Part shown: piece by piece, positions 56,881 through 64,000 of the stretch | Layout of the letters: each line of letters starts with the position of its first letter | Numbering within the stretch: the first letter of the stretch is position 1 | Assembly (NCBI GenBank): GCA_019694255.1 | Contig: JAIBCI010000017.1 | Location: forward strand, 38,564 to 102,563 | DNA: 64,000 nucleotides | Origin: Saprospiraceae bacterium | Lineage (GTDB): Bacteria; Bacteroidota; Bacteroidia; Chitinophagales; Saprospiraceae | Reading direction: 5' to 3' | Made by a program: the position numbers and the translations under genes | Notes under the pieces: model-generated | Told to the model about the DNA's origin: nothing | The model's input: the letters and a program-made list of their open reading frames with translations, nothing else | Databases searched by the model: none

Positions 56881-57588
56881 ATGAAAAAATTACTTTTGAT
56901 TTTACTCGTCGGCCCATGTATTATTAAGGCGCAAAGTGATCACTTTAAGGCCAGTTTGATCCTGGGTCCCAGTTTTAGCTGGATGAGTTCTGACGACAAG
57001 AATATTACGACAGAGAGCAATCAGCTCGGCTTCAAATTGCATTTGGAGTCGGAGTATATTTTCCTTCAAAAATTCAGCGTGACAGGAGGACTTGGGCTGT
57101 CATTTGTTCAGGGTGGAAAGCTAGGTTACGCTCAGGGTGGCAACCTATGGTCTGAGACGGCGCTCGACATACCAAAGGGGGACTCCTTACCCAATGGGGT
57201 GATTCTGGGCTATACCGTCAAATATCTGGAGATTCCAATAGGATTTAAAATGACGACCGGAGCATACGGGCGCTATCGCTTCTTTGCGCAACTGCCGGAG
57301 TTCTTTCTGGGCTTGCGGTTGGGTGCCCGCGGTGATATTGCAGGACAAGGTGTCAGCACTTCCGATGAGAACATCAAGCACCAGGTACAGTTTTTAAGTA
57401 TAGGATGGGGTCTCGGGGGAGGAACAATCTATCGCCTGCGCGATGATCTTGACCTGATGATCGGGGTGAGATACCAGCAATCCATCACCGATGTAACCGA
57501 TGACAGTGGAAAATACTTTGACGGCAAATCCCAGAATTCGAAAGATAAAATCAATTCCATCGACTTTCGCATTGGCGTAGTATTCTAG
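56881..57588 (+). CDS. PorT/OmpA-type outer-membrane beta-barrel protein
   Basis: 235 residues with a signal peptide (MKKLLLILLVGPCIIKAQ). Eight to ten amphipathic strands follow: KASLILGPSFSWMSS, FSVTGGLGLSFVQGG, VKYLEIPIGFKMTTG, FFLGLRLGARGD and IDFRIGVVF at the C-terminus. The phrase YLEIPIGFKM is characteristic of the outer membrane protein beta-barrel (PorT-like, PF13568) family. It is divergent from gldB by 46 bp and followed by nadC after 34 bp. Function unknown; a T9SS role is possible but unproven. Confidence 0.85.
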   Translation: MKKLLLILLVGPCIIKAQSDHFKASLILGPSFSWMSSDDKNITTESNQLGFKLHLESEYIFLQKFSVTGGLGLSFVQGGKLGYAQGGNLWSETALDIPKGDSLPNGVILGYTVKYLEIPIGFKMTTGAYGRYRFFAQLPEFFLGLRLGARGDIAGQGVSTSDENIKHQVQFLSIGWGLGGGTIYRLRDDLDLMIGVRYQQSITDVTDDSGKYFDGKSQNSKDKINSIDFRIGVVF

Positions 57589-57622
57589 AATGTGACATCT
57601 TTAACGACCAAAATCCGAACGT

Positions 57623-58492
57623 ATGACGATATGGGATCTTGATACTTTTATTCAACTCGCGCTGGAAGAAGACATCCGAAGCGGTGACATCACTTCACTG
57701 GCTTGCATTGCGCCTGATTCGGTCTCGCTTGCCAGACTCAAGGTTAAGGATGACGGTGTTCTGGCGGGAGTTGGTTTTGTCCGGAAGCTGGTTCAGTATG
57801 TTGGCAATCAACTTGAGATGGAAGTTTTTATTGAGGATGGCGCCTATGTTCAGTACGGTGACATCGCTTTCGAACTCAGAGGTCCCTCCCGGACACTGCT
57901 GAACATTGAACGCCTGCTCCTCAACGTCATGCAGCGAATGAGCGGCATCGCGACCCTGTCAGACCGTTATGCCAGTGAGGTGAGCGGACTTCCGGTCAAA
58001 ATTCTGGATACCCGAAAAACAAGTCCATGTTTTCGCGCACTTGAAAAATGGGCCGTGCGTATTGGTGGCTGTCATAACTATCGGGACGGTTTGTATGACT
58101 GGTTTATGATCAAGGACAACCATATTGCCGCTTCCGGCAGTATCAGCCGGGCCATCAAAAAAGTTAATCAATACCAGCAGGAAAAGGGCCTTGCAGGTTA
58201 CGGCATTACGATTGAAGTCAAGAATTTGATTGAAATCGAGGAAGTACTCAAAAATGGTGGCGTGACCCGAATCATGATGGATAACTTTGAGATTCCCCTT
58301 CTGAGCGAGGGCGTGGCGATGATCGGCAGGCGCTTTGAAACCGAAGCCTCCGGTGGTATAAGTCTCCAGAATGTACGCCAGGTCGCCATGACCGGCGTGG
58401 ATTACATTTCTGTGGGAGCACTGACACACAGTGCCGGAAGCTTCGATCTAAGCTTGAAAATCCAGGAACACACGTCTAGGCAGGATAAGTAG
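57623..58492 (+). CDS. nadC: Nicotinate-nucleotide diphosphorylase (carboxylating)
   Basis: 289 residues, usual for NadC. The N-terminal EEDIRSGDITSLACI, the RTLLNIERLLLNVMQRMSGIAT block, ILDTRKTSPCFRALEKWAV, GGCHNYRDGLYDWFMIKDNHI and the C-terminal VDYISVGALTHSAGSFDLSL are the quinolinate-phosphoribosyltransferase motifs with the active-site Arg, Lys and Glu positions. It makes nicotinate mononucleotide from quinolinate and PRPP in de novo NAD synthesis. Its last 17 bp overlap a minus-strand microprotein gene tail-to-tail. Confidence 0.96.
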   Translation: MTIWDLDTFIQLALEEDIRSGDITSLACIAPDSVSLARLKVKDDGVLAGVGFVRKLVQYVGNQLEMEVFIEDGAYVQYGDIAFELRGPSRTLLNIERLLLNVMQRMSGIATLSDRYASEVSGLPVKILDTRKTSPCFRALEKWAVRIGGCHNYRDGLYDWFMIKDNHIAASGSISRAIKKVNQYQQEKGLAGYGITIEVKNLIEIEEVLKNGGVTRIMMDNFEIPLLSEGVAMIGRRFETEASGGISLQNVRQVAMTGVDYISVGALTHSAGSFDLSLKIQEHTSRQDK

Positions 58493-58586
58493 CTACCAGG
58501 AAGACCATAAGGCCCAGGGTAAATACCAATACCAGCCAGAAGCGAGCGTCCTTGTAGAAAACCGCGGGGGTTTGGTTTGATTTCAT
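58476..58586 (-). CDS. 36-residue single-span membrane microprotein (candidate)
   Basis: The minus strand reads an ATG at 58586, a purine-rich AGAGAG upstream, and a TAG at 58476. The product has a short polar N-terminus (MKSNQTPAVFYKDARF), a hydrophobic span (WLVLVFTLGLMVFLVATY) and ends PA. The charge pattern (Lys/Arg before the span) predicts an N-in membrane protein. It is too short for standard gene calling and overlaps the 3' end of nadC by 17 bp in the opposite direction. I do not recognise a family. Confidence 0.55.
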   Translation of the reverse strand: MKSNQTPAVFYKDARFWLVLVFTLGLMVFLVATYPA

Positions 58587-58996
58587 ACGCTCTCTGAATT
58601 TGATTGTAATTATAATTGGTTTGTAAAAAGACCAGCTTAGTGCGCCGCAGCGTTCTGCAGCGAAGTTTTATTTTATTATCATTCGGAAGACTGCCGTCAG
58701 ACCAGGGGGCATAACCGGCAGATGTCAACAATACTTCAAAAACGATGCCATATGAATTCCCTGTAATATGACTTTAAAATCAGGCCTTTTGCAGCATGCG
58801 ATTATTATTTTTATAATGTGTTGGCGTATTTTTTCAAAAAAAATTGGGGAAGGCTGAAAAATACTTATTTACGAGTAGTTGAGATATAATGGAAAATTGT
58901 AATCCGGATTTCGTGGCACTGCACAGCCGCAAGCATGCCGCCTGAAAAGCCTGAAAAAAGCGAAAGTTAATATAGATTTGTGTCGGAGATACACAA
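58587..58996. other. Intergenic region upstream of the Crp/MBL module
   Basis: About 410 bp without a convincing gene. The stretch GCAGCG-TTCT-GCAGCG near 58655 is a small direct repeat. A TTGTGT...ACACAA dyad (about 58977-58996) abuts GTTAGC at 58997, the left boundary of the AT-rich module. No tRNA or terminator was seen. Confidence 0.45.
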
Positions 58997-59032
58997 GTTA
59001 GCTGCAACCCGTCCGAACCGGAATAAAAAGAA

Positions 59033-59611
59033 ATGACAGAACAAGAAAAAATAGAAATTTTTAGACAGTTCACTGACTTTGACAACAGCGAATTGAAAAT
59101 AATTATGCCTTATTTTGAGCACAAAAGGTTTAAGAAAAAAACTACGCTTTTAGATATTGGAAAAGTATCAAACGAAGTTTTTTATTTAATCAAAGGTTGC
59201 ATTAGACTTTACTGTGAGAGAGACGGAGAAGAACTTTCAACTTACTTTTTTACAGAAAATATGTTTGCAGGTTCGTATGACAGTTTTCTATCACGAAAAC
59301 CAAGCAAAGTTGCCATTGAAACGCTAGAAGAATGTGACGTATTAGTACTTTCACACAAAGGACAGGAAAAACTGTATGAGATATTTCCAAAAATGAACGA
59401 ATTTATTAGAAAGGCTATTGAGCAAAGATTTGTCTTGCTTCACGACTTATTTATTTCATATTTATTGAACAGTCCGGAAGAAAGATATTTAATGTTACTG
59501 AAAGACAGACCAGAATTGCTTCAACGATTTCCACAGCATCAAATAGCCTCGTATTTAGGAGTTACACCAGTTTCTTTAAGCCGAATTAGAAATCGAGTGA
59601 ACAAAAAATAA
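59033..59611 (+). CDS. Crp/Fnr family transcriptional regulator
   Basis: 192 residues. The cyclic-nucleotide-binding-type beta-roll covers about 10-130 (FKKKTTLLDIGKVSNEVFYLIKG at its start, TYFFTENMFAGSYDSFLSR). A C-terminal winged helix-turn-helix follows (QHQIASYLGVTPVSLSRIRN). It lacks the N-terminal Cys cluster of Fnr, and the phosphate-binding RxS motif of Crp is not evident, so its ligand is unknown. Codon use is strongly AT-biased compared with nadC, suggesting acquisition. It lies 85 bp upstream of the MBL gene, same strand. Confidence 0.9.
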   Translation: MTEQEKIEIFRQFTDFDNSELKIIMPYFEHKRFKKKTTLLDIGKVSNEVFYLIKGCIRLYCERDGEELSTYFFTENMFAGSYDSFLSRKPSKVAIETLEECDVLVLSHKGQEKLYEIFPKMNEFIRKAIEQRFVLLHDLFISYLLNSPEERYLMLLKDRPELLQRFPQHQIASYLGVTPVSLSRIRNRVNKK

Positions 59612-59696
59612 CTTTCCAATTTCTTATCTTTTGTTATCGTTTTGACCTATTCAGTCATTGTAGCTTTGCAGAATTAATTTTAAAATTCAAAAAGCA

Positions 59697-60443
59697 ATGA
59701 ATAAAACAGTAAAAAAAATACTTAAAGGAGTTGGACTACTCTTTGGTGTTGTAGCAATTATTGTAGGATACTTCCTATATAAATTCAGTTCTGAAACTGG
59801 TAAAATGACACCTGTTCCAACTGGTCAAATTTCGGAACACGGTTATGCTATAAAAGACGAGTTTGCCAATATGTATCTAATCAAAGACAGTTTGGGGTAT
59901 ATCGCAATTGACGCAGGAAAGGATATAAAAGTAATTGAATCAGAAATGCAGAAGCTAAACATAAATCCTGATGAAGTAATTGCGGTTTTATTGACACACT
60001 CAGACATGGACCACGTTGCAGGAATTCCTCTTTTCAAAAATGCTAAATTGTATATGGCAAGAAATGAAGTAAAAATGCTGAATGGCGAAAAACAAAAAAT
60101 CCCAGGTTACAACAACAGCATCAGCAGAGCAGACTATATACTTTTAGACGACCAACAAAATCTTGAAATTGGAAAGCATAAAATTCATTGCATACTAACA
60201 GAAGGGCACACAAGTGGTTCAATGTGCTATCAAGTAAACGAAAAGAATTTATTTACTGGCGACATCCTGAGTTTACACGATGGAAAACTTGGACATTCTG
60301 TGAAGTTCTTTGACCTTGACCACGATATGACAACAAAATCAATTTCAAAAATTACAAATCTTCCAAATGTAGAAGTTATTTTGACATCACATTGGGGCAT
60401 ATCCAAGGACTACAAAAACACAGTAAAGGACTGGAAAGAATAG
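59697..60443 (+). CDS. MBL-fold metallo-hydrolase, membrane-anchored
   Basis: 248 residues. One N-terminal TM helix (GVGLLFGVVAIIVGYFLY) leaves the enzyme domain outside the cytoplasm. The metal motif is LTHSDMDHVAG, starting at H101; compared with the canonical HxHxDH, the second His is Asp, a variant also found in some MBL subfamilies. H194-type ligand is in EGHTSGSMCY, then FTGDILSLH, and LTSHWG at the end. The substrate is unknown. It follows the Crp/Fnr gene and is followed by an attC-like palindrome. Strongly AT-rich. Confidence 0.88.
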   Translation: MNKTVKKILKGVGLLFGVVAIIVGYFLYKFSSETGKMTPVPTGQISEHGYAIKDEFANMYLIKDSLGYIAIDAGKDIKVIESEMQKLNINPDEVIAVLLTHSDMDHVAGIPLFKNAKLYMARNEVKMLNGEKQKIPGYNNSISRADYILLDDQQNLEIGKHKIHCILTEGHTSGSMCYQVNEKNLFTGDILSLHDGKLGHSVKFFDLDHDMTTKSISKITNLPNVEVILTSHWGISKDYKNTVKDWKE

Positions 60444-60448
60444 TCATA

Positions 60449-60462
60449 CCCGACAAATCGGG
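60449..60462 (+). terminator. Short hairpin just after the MBL gene
   Basis: CCCGA (60449-60453) and TCGGG (60458-60462) form a 5-bp stem with a CAAA loop, 5 bp after the stop codon. There is no T-run, so termination is doubtful. Confidence 0.3.
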
Positions 60463-60467
60463 CAGCA

Positions 60468-60599
60468 GCTAACAGCGGTTTTGCGTCAGGCGGGGTTTAG
60501 TGCTTCGTTTGACGCTTTTTGCTATATTTGAACTGTTGTTCTTCGTATCAAGTTTAGTGGTAGAAATCCCGCCCGAACGCAAAGCCGCAAAACGTTAGC
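60468..60599. repeat. 132-bp imperfect palindrome resembling an integron attC site
   Basis: Outer ends GCTAAC (60468-60473) and GTTAGC (60594-60599) are exact inverted repeats. After an asymmetric gap (one base on the left, five on the right), two long inner arms pair: 60475-60498 and 60564-60588, with about 20 matches and a few mismatches. This asymmetric hairpin with conserved GTTRRR-like ends recalls attC recombination sites, which fold on one strand. The core hexamer GTTAGC plus G is not the exact GTTRRRY consensus. It could also be a MITE or REP-like repeat. Confidence 0.6.
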
Positions 60600-60635
60600 G
60601 GATCTTACAAAAGCACACTACTAAGCAACACAGTA

Positions 60636-61505
60636 ATGAAAAAAGTACTGGTATTCATCATGGCAATTTACTCGTTGATAGCTGTGCAAGGACAGCAGTT
60701 CTCATTCCAAATGTTTTTTACAGACGCATCAGGTCATAAGGACACAATTACATTAGGCTATGATTCGTTGGCAACAGATGGCATTGACTCATTCTTGGGT
60801 GAGACAAATATTATTTCCATGCCTATAGACAGTGAACTGGATGTAAGAATTACAAATGAATGGAAAAACAGAACCTGGTTTTCAATACACGGAACGTATC
60901 ACACTAAAAAGCAAATTGTCTTCTACAGCTGTCCAACATTAGCACATGACCACATTCAAACAATTGACGTTCATACCAACCATTGGCCTGTCACAGCGAC
61001 TTGGGAAAGTTCGCTATTTTCAGACACTTGTAGAAACGGAACCGTATTTACGAGTGTAGACCCAGGAGGCTGGTGGGACACAGGAAGTCCAAGCGATTTA
61101 AAGCGACAGATACTGTTATCAAATGACTCTGTTACCTTTTCTTCAAATACGAATGGTGGATTTTCAAAGGTTTATGGATACATCAATGGACTTGATACTA
61201 TTTCTGTTTTCTGGCAGACATTTGCCAATGAATCAATTTTACATACCTTGTCAAGTGACATACTAGTCGAGGATAATGTTATAACAGTTTTTCCAAATCA
61301 TGCTTTGAGCAATATCTCAATGCAAATTCCACCAAAATTCGGAACTATAAATTGTATTCAAATATTTTCCTCAACAGGGCAAAAGGTTATGACAACGGAA
61401 ACGAGCAATGACATTAATATTTCAATTCTCGATAAAGGACTTTATGTATTGCTAATTTCAATTAAAAAAGGAGAGAAACTAAGGACAAGAATGATAAAAG
61501 AATAG
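60636..61505 (+). CDS. T9SS type A sorting-domain protein
   Basis: 289 residues with a signal peptide (MKKVLVFIMAIYSLIAVQGQ). The N-terminal ~200 residues form beta strands with pairs resembling FTDASGHKDTITLGYDS, seen in secreted T9SS proteins of unknown role. The last ~80 residues (VFPNHALSNISMQIPP, IQIFSSTGQKVMTTET, LDKGLYVLLISI) are a type A sorting domain. The gene starts 36 bp after the right GTTAGC of the attC-like element. AT-rich like its neighbours. Confidence 0.88.
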   Translation: MKKVLVFIMAIYSLIAVQGQQFSFQMFFTDASGHKDTITLGYDSLATDGIDSFLGETNIISMPIDSELDVRITNEWKNRTWFSIHGTYHTKKQIVFYSCPTLAHDHIQTIDVHTNHWPVTATWESSLFSDTCRNGTVFTSVDPGGWWDTGSPSDLKRQILLSNDSVTFSSNTNGGFSKVYGYINGLDTISVFWQTFANESILHTLSSDILVEDNVITVFPNHALSNISMQIPPKFGTINCIQIFSSTGQKVMTTETSNDINISILDKGLYVLLISIKKGEKLRTRMIKE

Positions 61506-61578
61506 CCTTTGTTATTAGGGGGTTGAGGCAATGGCGGGTGTTAATTGAACATTCTACCAGAGCTAACATATATGTCTT

Positions 61579-61690
61579 CTATTCACATGTCTCCACGTGC
61601 TGCTTAAAATTATTCAGTATCGCCTGCCAACCCATGCGTTGCATCTCAACCGGATTCTCCTGTTCAGGTTCGAAGCGTTCGGATACCGTT
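61579..61690 (-). pseudogene. C-terminal fragment of an SRPBCC/AHSA1-type gene
   Basis: The minus strand reads ERFEPEQENPVEMQRMGWQA then ILNNFKQHVETCE and a TAG (61579-61581). FxPExENxxEMQxxGWQAILxNFKxYVE is the characteristic C-terminal helix of SRPBCC (AHSA1/START-like) proteins. No matching upstream domain exists on the minus strand; instead the sequence above about 61690 belongs to a plus-strand T9SS gene. It is therefore the 3' remnant of a gene cut by a rearrangement. Confidence 0.7.
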
Positions 61691-63145
61691 GTAGATGATC
61701 TGAATATTGGTGTTCAAGGCTTGGGTGCTGCCAATCCTACACGATTCATCCGAATTACAGGTGACAATGAATTCAATAAAAATCAGATCGGAATTAGATT
61801 GGTAGGTGGTAACTTGCATCAGATTAAGTCTGATAATGTGTTTAATTTGAATCCATCTTCCTTTGTTACGAATCAGTTCTTTGCTTATAATCCTATTCTT
61901 GGCGTAAGCAATTCAGGCAGCACCAAGATTGAGGTCAAAGACAACAGTTTTGATGGAGTGAATAGTTATTCTACGAGTGATCCTTTGAAGTTTGGATTTA
62001 TATCAGACAATACCAATTCAGCCGGCTTCCATCTTTCGAATACCTTCACCAAGTTATTCATGGGAGAACAGATGCAGCGAGACAATACAAGTATGCAATT
62101 GTATTGTAACGAGCATACCCAGTTCAAAAACGCATGGGCAGCTTTTGGCAAGATGAGTAATCAAGGAAGGTGTGGTGCCGGTCAAGGAAATTTAACCCCA
62201 GATGATAAGTTCAATATTACGTGTGCTCAAAATATTAAGTTGCACATTAATTCCTCTACGGAATTTACATATTTTGAAAAGTCCGGATATGCTGGTAATC
62301 CAAACCCTGACTGTGTCACTACAAGTACCGTAACTATAGATGACAACAATTGCAATGGAAGTGAACCAACAGGTTGTGAATTTACTCCTCCGGAGATTAC
62401 AGGTGGCAACGTAACTTCATTCAGGACTCAGGTTGATGGTATGGACGAGGGTTTCAATAAGGATGTTATAGTGAATGAACTTCTTCGGTATTACTATCAA
62501 CACAACCATACAGAAGATGCAGAAAGTCTTCTCGCAGACCTGTCTGGTGATAATTATAAATTGGATTATGCATTGCTACTTGCTAATTCAGGTAATTATA
62601 CTCAAGCGGATTCCGTTATTGATCACATTTCCTCCAGTTCAGATGAAAAGTCAGATCTGCAGACGTATATAAGCGTAATAATTAGTGCGAAACAAGGAAA
62701 TATTAGTCTAGATAAACTTCCAACTTCTTTGGTTAATAGCCTACTTAGTATTGCTGAAAATCTCACATTGGGTGCCTATGCTGCACAAGCAATCCTTATG
62801 TCTTATTACGGAAAGGAGTATCTGATTCCAATTGAAACAAGCACTGGGGTAGGATTTAGATCGAAGACAAAAATTACTGCTGGAGTAAATGAAGAAGGTA
62901 GCTTAACATTTATACCTGGAGTTGTTGAAGATCAACTTAATGTTGAAGTTCATTTAACGAATCCAACGGAAAATGAAGTACTCAATATTTACGCATTGGA
63001 TGGAAAAAAACTTTATAGCATTGAACTAAAATTCAATAACTCGAGAATTATGCTTAGAACTTCAGATTGGCCATCAGGAATGTTCTATGGTGTAATTACA
63101 AATGGAGAAAAAGTAATTTTGACCAATCGTGTAATTAAAAAATAA
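61681..63145 (+). pseudogene. 5'-truncated T9SS surface protein gene
   Basis: The frame is open from 61523, but its first ~50 codons cover the antisense of the SRPBCC fragment and give an unnatural sequence. From about 61681 (DTVVDDLNIGVQGLGAANPT) the product resembles the beta-helix/adhesin middle of large surface proteins (NEFNKNQIGIRLVGGN), continues through Asn-rich and TPR-like helical stretches, and ends with a type A sorting domain (VEDQLNVEVHLTNP, IYALDGKKLYSI, WPSGMFYGVI). The signal peptide and N-terminal half are missing, so it is probably not exported. Confidence 0.65.
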
Positions 63146-63158
63146 ACCAAATAACCAA

Positions 63159-63184
63159 CAGAGGCTTCGGCCTCTGTTTTTTTT
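63159..63184 (+). terminator. Intrinsic terminator after the truncated surface-protein gene
   Basis: CAGAGGC (63159-63165), loop TTCG and GCCTCTG (63170-63176) form a perfect 7-bp stem with a stable UUCG tetraloop, followed by eight T. It is 13 nt after the stop codon. Confidence 0.9.
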
Positions 63185-63187
63185 ATC

Positions 63188-63916
63188 ATGAAAAATCTAA
63201 TAATATTTTCCTTATTTATTCAAATAGTTCATTCACAAAATCAATTTGATAAAGTAATAGCTACCGGACAAAATAATATTGCAAATATTTTCTGCCCTGC
63301 TGTAATTATCAATGATACGATCAATGGTTTTATCTCTAATAATTTCAGGAATTATTACGGATTTGCATGTAGCATAGCACAATTAGATACTAAGGGAAAT
63401 GTTTTGAGGAATAATTTATTTTTAGACACTTTGAATCCATTTGATATTTATGATGTAGTTAAAGAAAATAATACAATTCTTATTTGCGGTGCACAAAAAA
63501 TTAGAAATAATGGTTCAAGAGATATTATGTATGGACTATTAAATCATAATTTAGATACCTTATGGACACACACAATAACAAGTGAGTATAATCATCCTGC
63601 TATCTATAAAATAACTAGATTGCAGAATGGTAATATTGCTATGGTTGGTGATGATACCCATATTAGACCAACAGGAGGAGCATACAGCAATAAGAATCAC
63701 GCGATATTTATTCTCACAGACAGCTTGGGCAACATTCTCAAATATACCCATTTTGAAAAGCCGGACTCCAATAACCTGGAAGGACTTAATTATGTAATGC
63801 AATCCAGCACAGGAGATATTTACTGTGTAGGCGAGATTCAGCTTAACACCTTGTTTAATAAAGGATTAATTATCCCAGAATTGTCATTGGAAAAGATTTC
63901 TAATGACCGCCATTAG
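63188..63916 (+). CDS. Secreted beta-propeller-like protein lacking a sorting domain (possibly truncated)
   Basis: 242 residues with a signal peptide (MKNLIIFSLFIQIVHSQ). Repeated motifs such as LDTKGNVLRNNLF, LDTLWTHTITSEY and LTDSLGNILKYTHFEKPD suggest a propeller of the kind that precedes T9SS sorting domains. The protein stops after about five repeats with no sorting domain, so the gene may be frameshifted or truncated near 63870-63916. It starts 4 bp after the T-run of a strong terminator. AT-rich. Confidence 0.7.
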   Translation: MKNLIIFSLFIQIVHSQNQFDKVIATGQNNIANIFCPAVIINDTINGFISNNFRNYYGFACSIAQLDTKGNVLRNNLFLDTLNPFDIYDVVKENNTILICGAQKIRNNGSRDIMYGLLNHNLDTLWTHTITSEYNHPAIYKITRLQNGNIAMVGDDTHIRPTGGAYSNKNHAIFILTDSLGNILKYTHFEKPDSNNLEGLNYVMQSSTGDIYCVGEIQLNTLFNKGLIIPELSLEKISNDRH

Positions 63917-64000
63917 AAAAAAGATGCCATATTCTATTGAAATTCAATGATTTAATAACTTTTCATATGTTTCGAGAATAATTATTTTTGAGTAATAAAA

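Noticed and set aside
60449..60462. Hairpin after the MBL gene as a strong intrinsic terminator
   Set aside because: Five-bp stem without a T-run; kept only as a low-confidence feature.
1..64000. CRISPR arrays, tRNA/rRNA genes, transposases and prophage genes
   Set aside because: No regularly spaced direct repeats, no tRNA T-loop/acceptor arrangement in intergenic DNA and no transposase, integrase or phage structural protein was recognised by eye; a covariance-model scan would be needed to exclude small RNAs.

Overview
The window is bacterial DNA from the phylum Bacteroidota, probably a Saprospiria- or Chitinophagia-like environmental lineage (inference). The evidence is: several secreted proteins with type IX secretion (T9SS) sorting domains; a PorV/PorQ-family outer-membrane protein and the gliding lipoprotein GldB; the rsfS-ftsH gene pair; a DUF4286 protein; a periplasmic MsrB-MsrA fusion; and many promoters with the Bacteroidota -7 box TAnnTTTG. 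I saw no tRNA, rRNA, CRISPR array, insertion sequence or transposase.

Layout. 1-4.4 kb: 3' part of a large secreted protein followed by a PorV/PorQ-family gene. 4.5-7.8 kb: housekeeping (greA, HIT protein, parE, folB). 7.8-11.9 kb: exported M4 metalloprotease and a peptidoglycan glucosaminidase. 12-23.3 kb: core genes (pdxA, a GT39-type glycosyltransferase behind dnaE, DUF4286, YceI, birA, rsfS, ftsH). 23.5-33.6 kb: AraC-type regulator, an incomplete peptide ABC transporter (permease plus binding protein), TIGR01777 oxidoreductase, DinB protein, bacilliredoxin, rfbA, type II NADH dehydrogenase and di-haem peroxidase. 33.6-43.6 kb: an extracellular-protein block (GH5-like hydrolase with a six-cysteine tail, type B sorting-domain protein, VPS10/BNR propeller, beta-helix/M23 peptidase fusion, small propeller). 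43.6-46.3 kb: gene-poor, AT-rich stretch with a decayed VOC/PhnB gene. 46.3-58.6 kb: MsrB-MsrA, GNAT, EamA transporter, TraB/GumN, gamma-carbonic anhydrase, murQ with a sodium symporter, MFS, MATE, gldB, beta-barrel and nadC. 58.6-64 kb: visibly AT-rich accessory region with a Crp/Fnr regulator, an MBL hydrolase, an attC-like palindrome, T9SS surface proteins and a rearrangement scar.

How the genes work together. PorV/PorQ-type protein and GldB belong to the T9SS/gliding machinery that the M4 protease, M23 fusion and other CTD proteins would use. MurQ is translationally coupled to a sodium:solute symporter, suggesting uptake and catabolism of an amino sugar. The glucosaminidase and the M23 peptidase both act on peptidoglycan.

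The most interesting signals are: (a) an attC-like 132-bp palindrome closing a Crp/MBL module that is bounded by GTTAGC on both sides, resembling an integron-type gene cassette; (b) a mirror-symmetric six-cysteine tail on the GH5-like protein; (c) the remnant of an SRPBCC gene joined tail-first to a 5'-truncated surface-protein gene; (d) a 36-residue membrane microprotein overlapping the 3' end of nadC; (e) the beta-helix/M23/T9SS fusion. I found no clearly new multi-gene defence or biosynthetic system.
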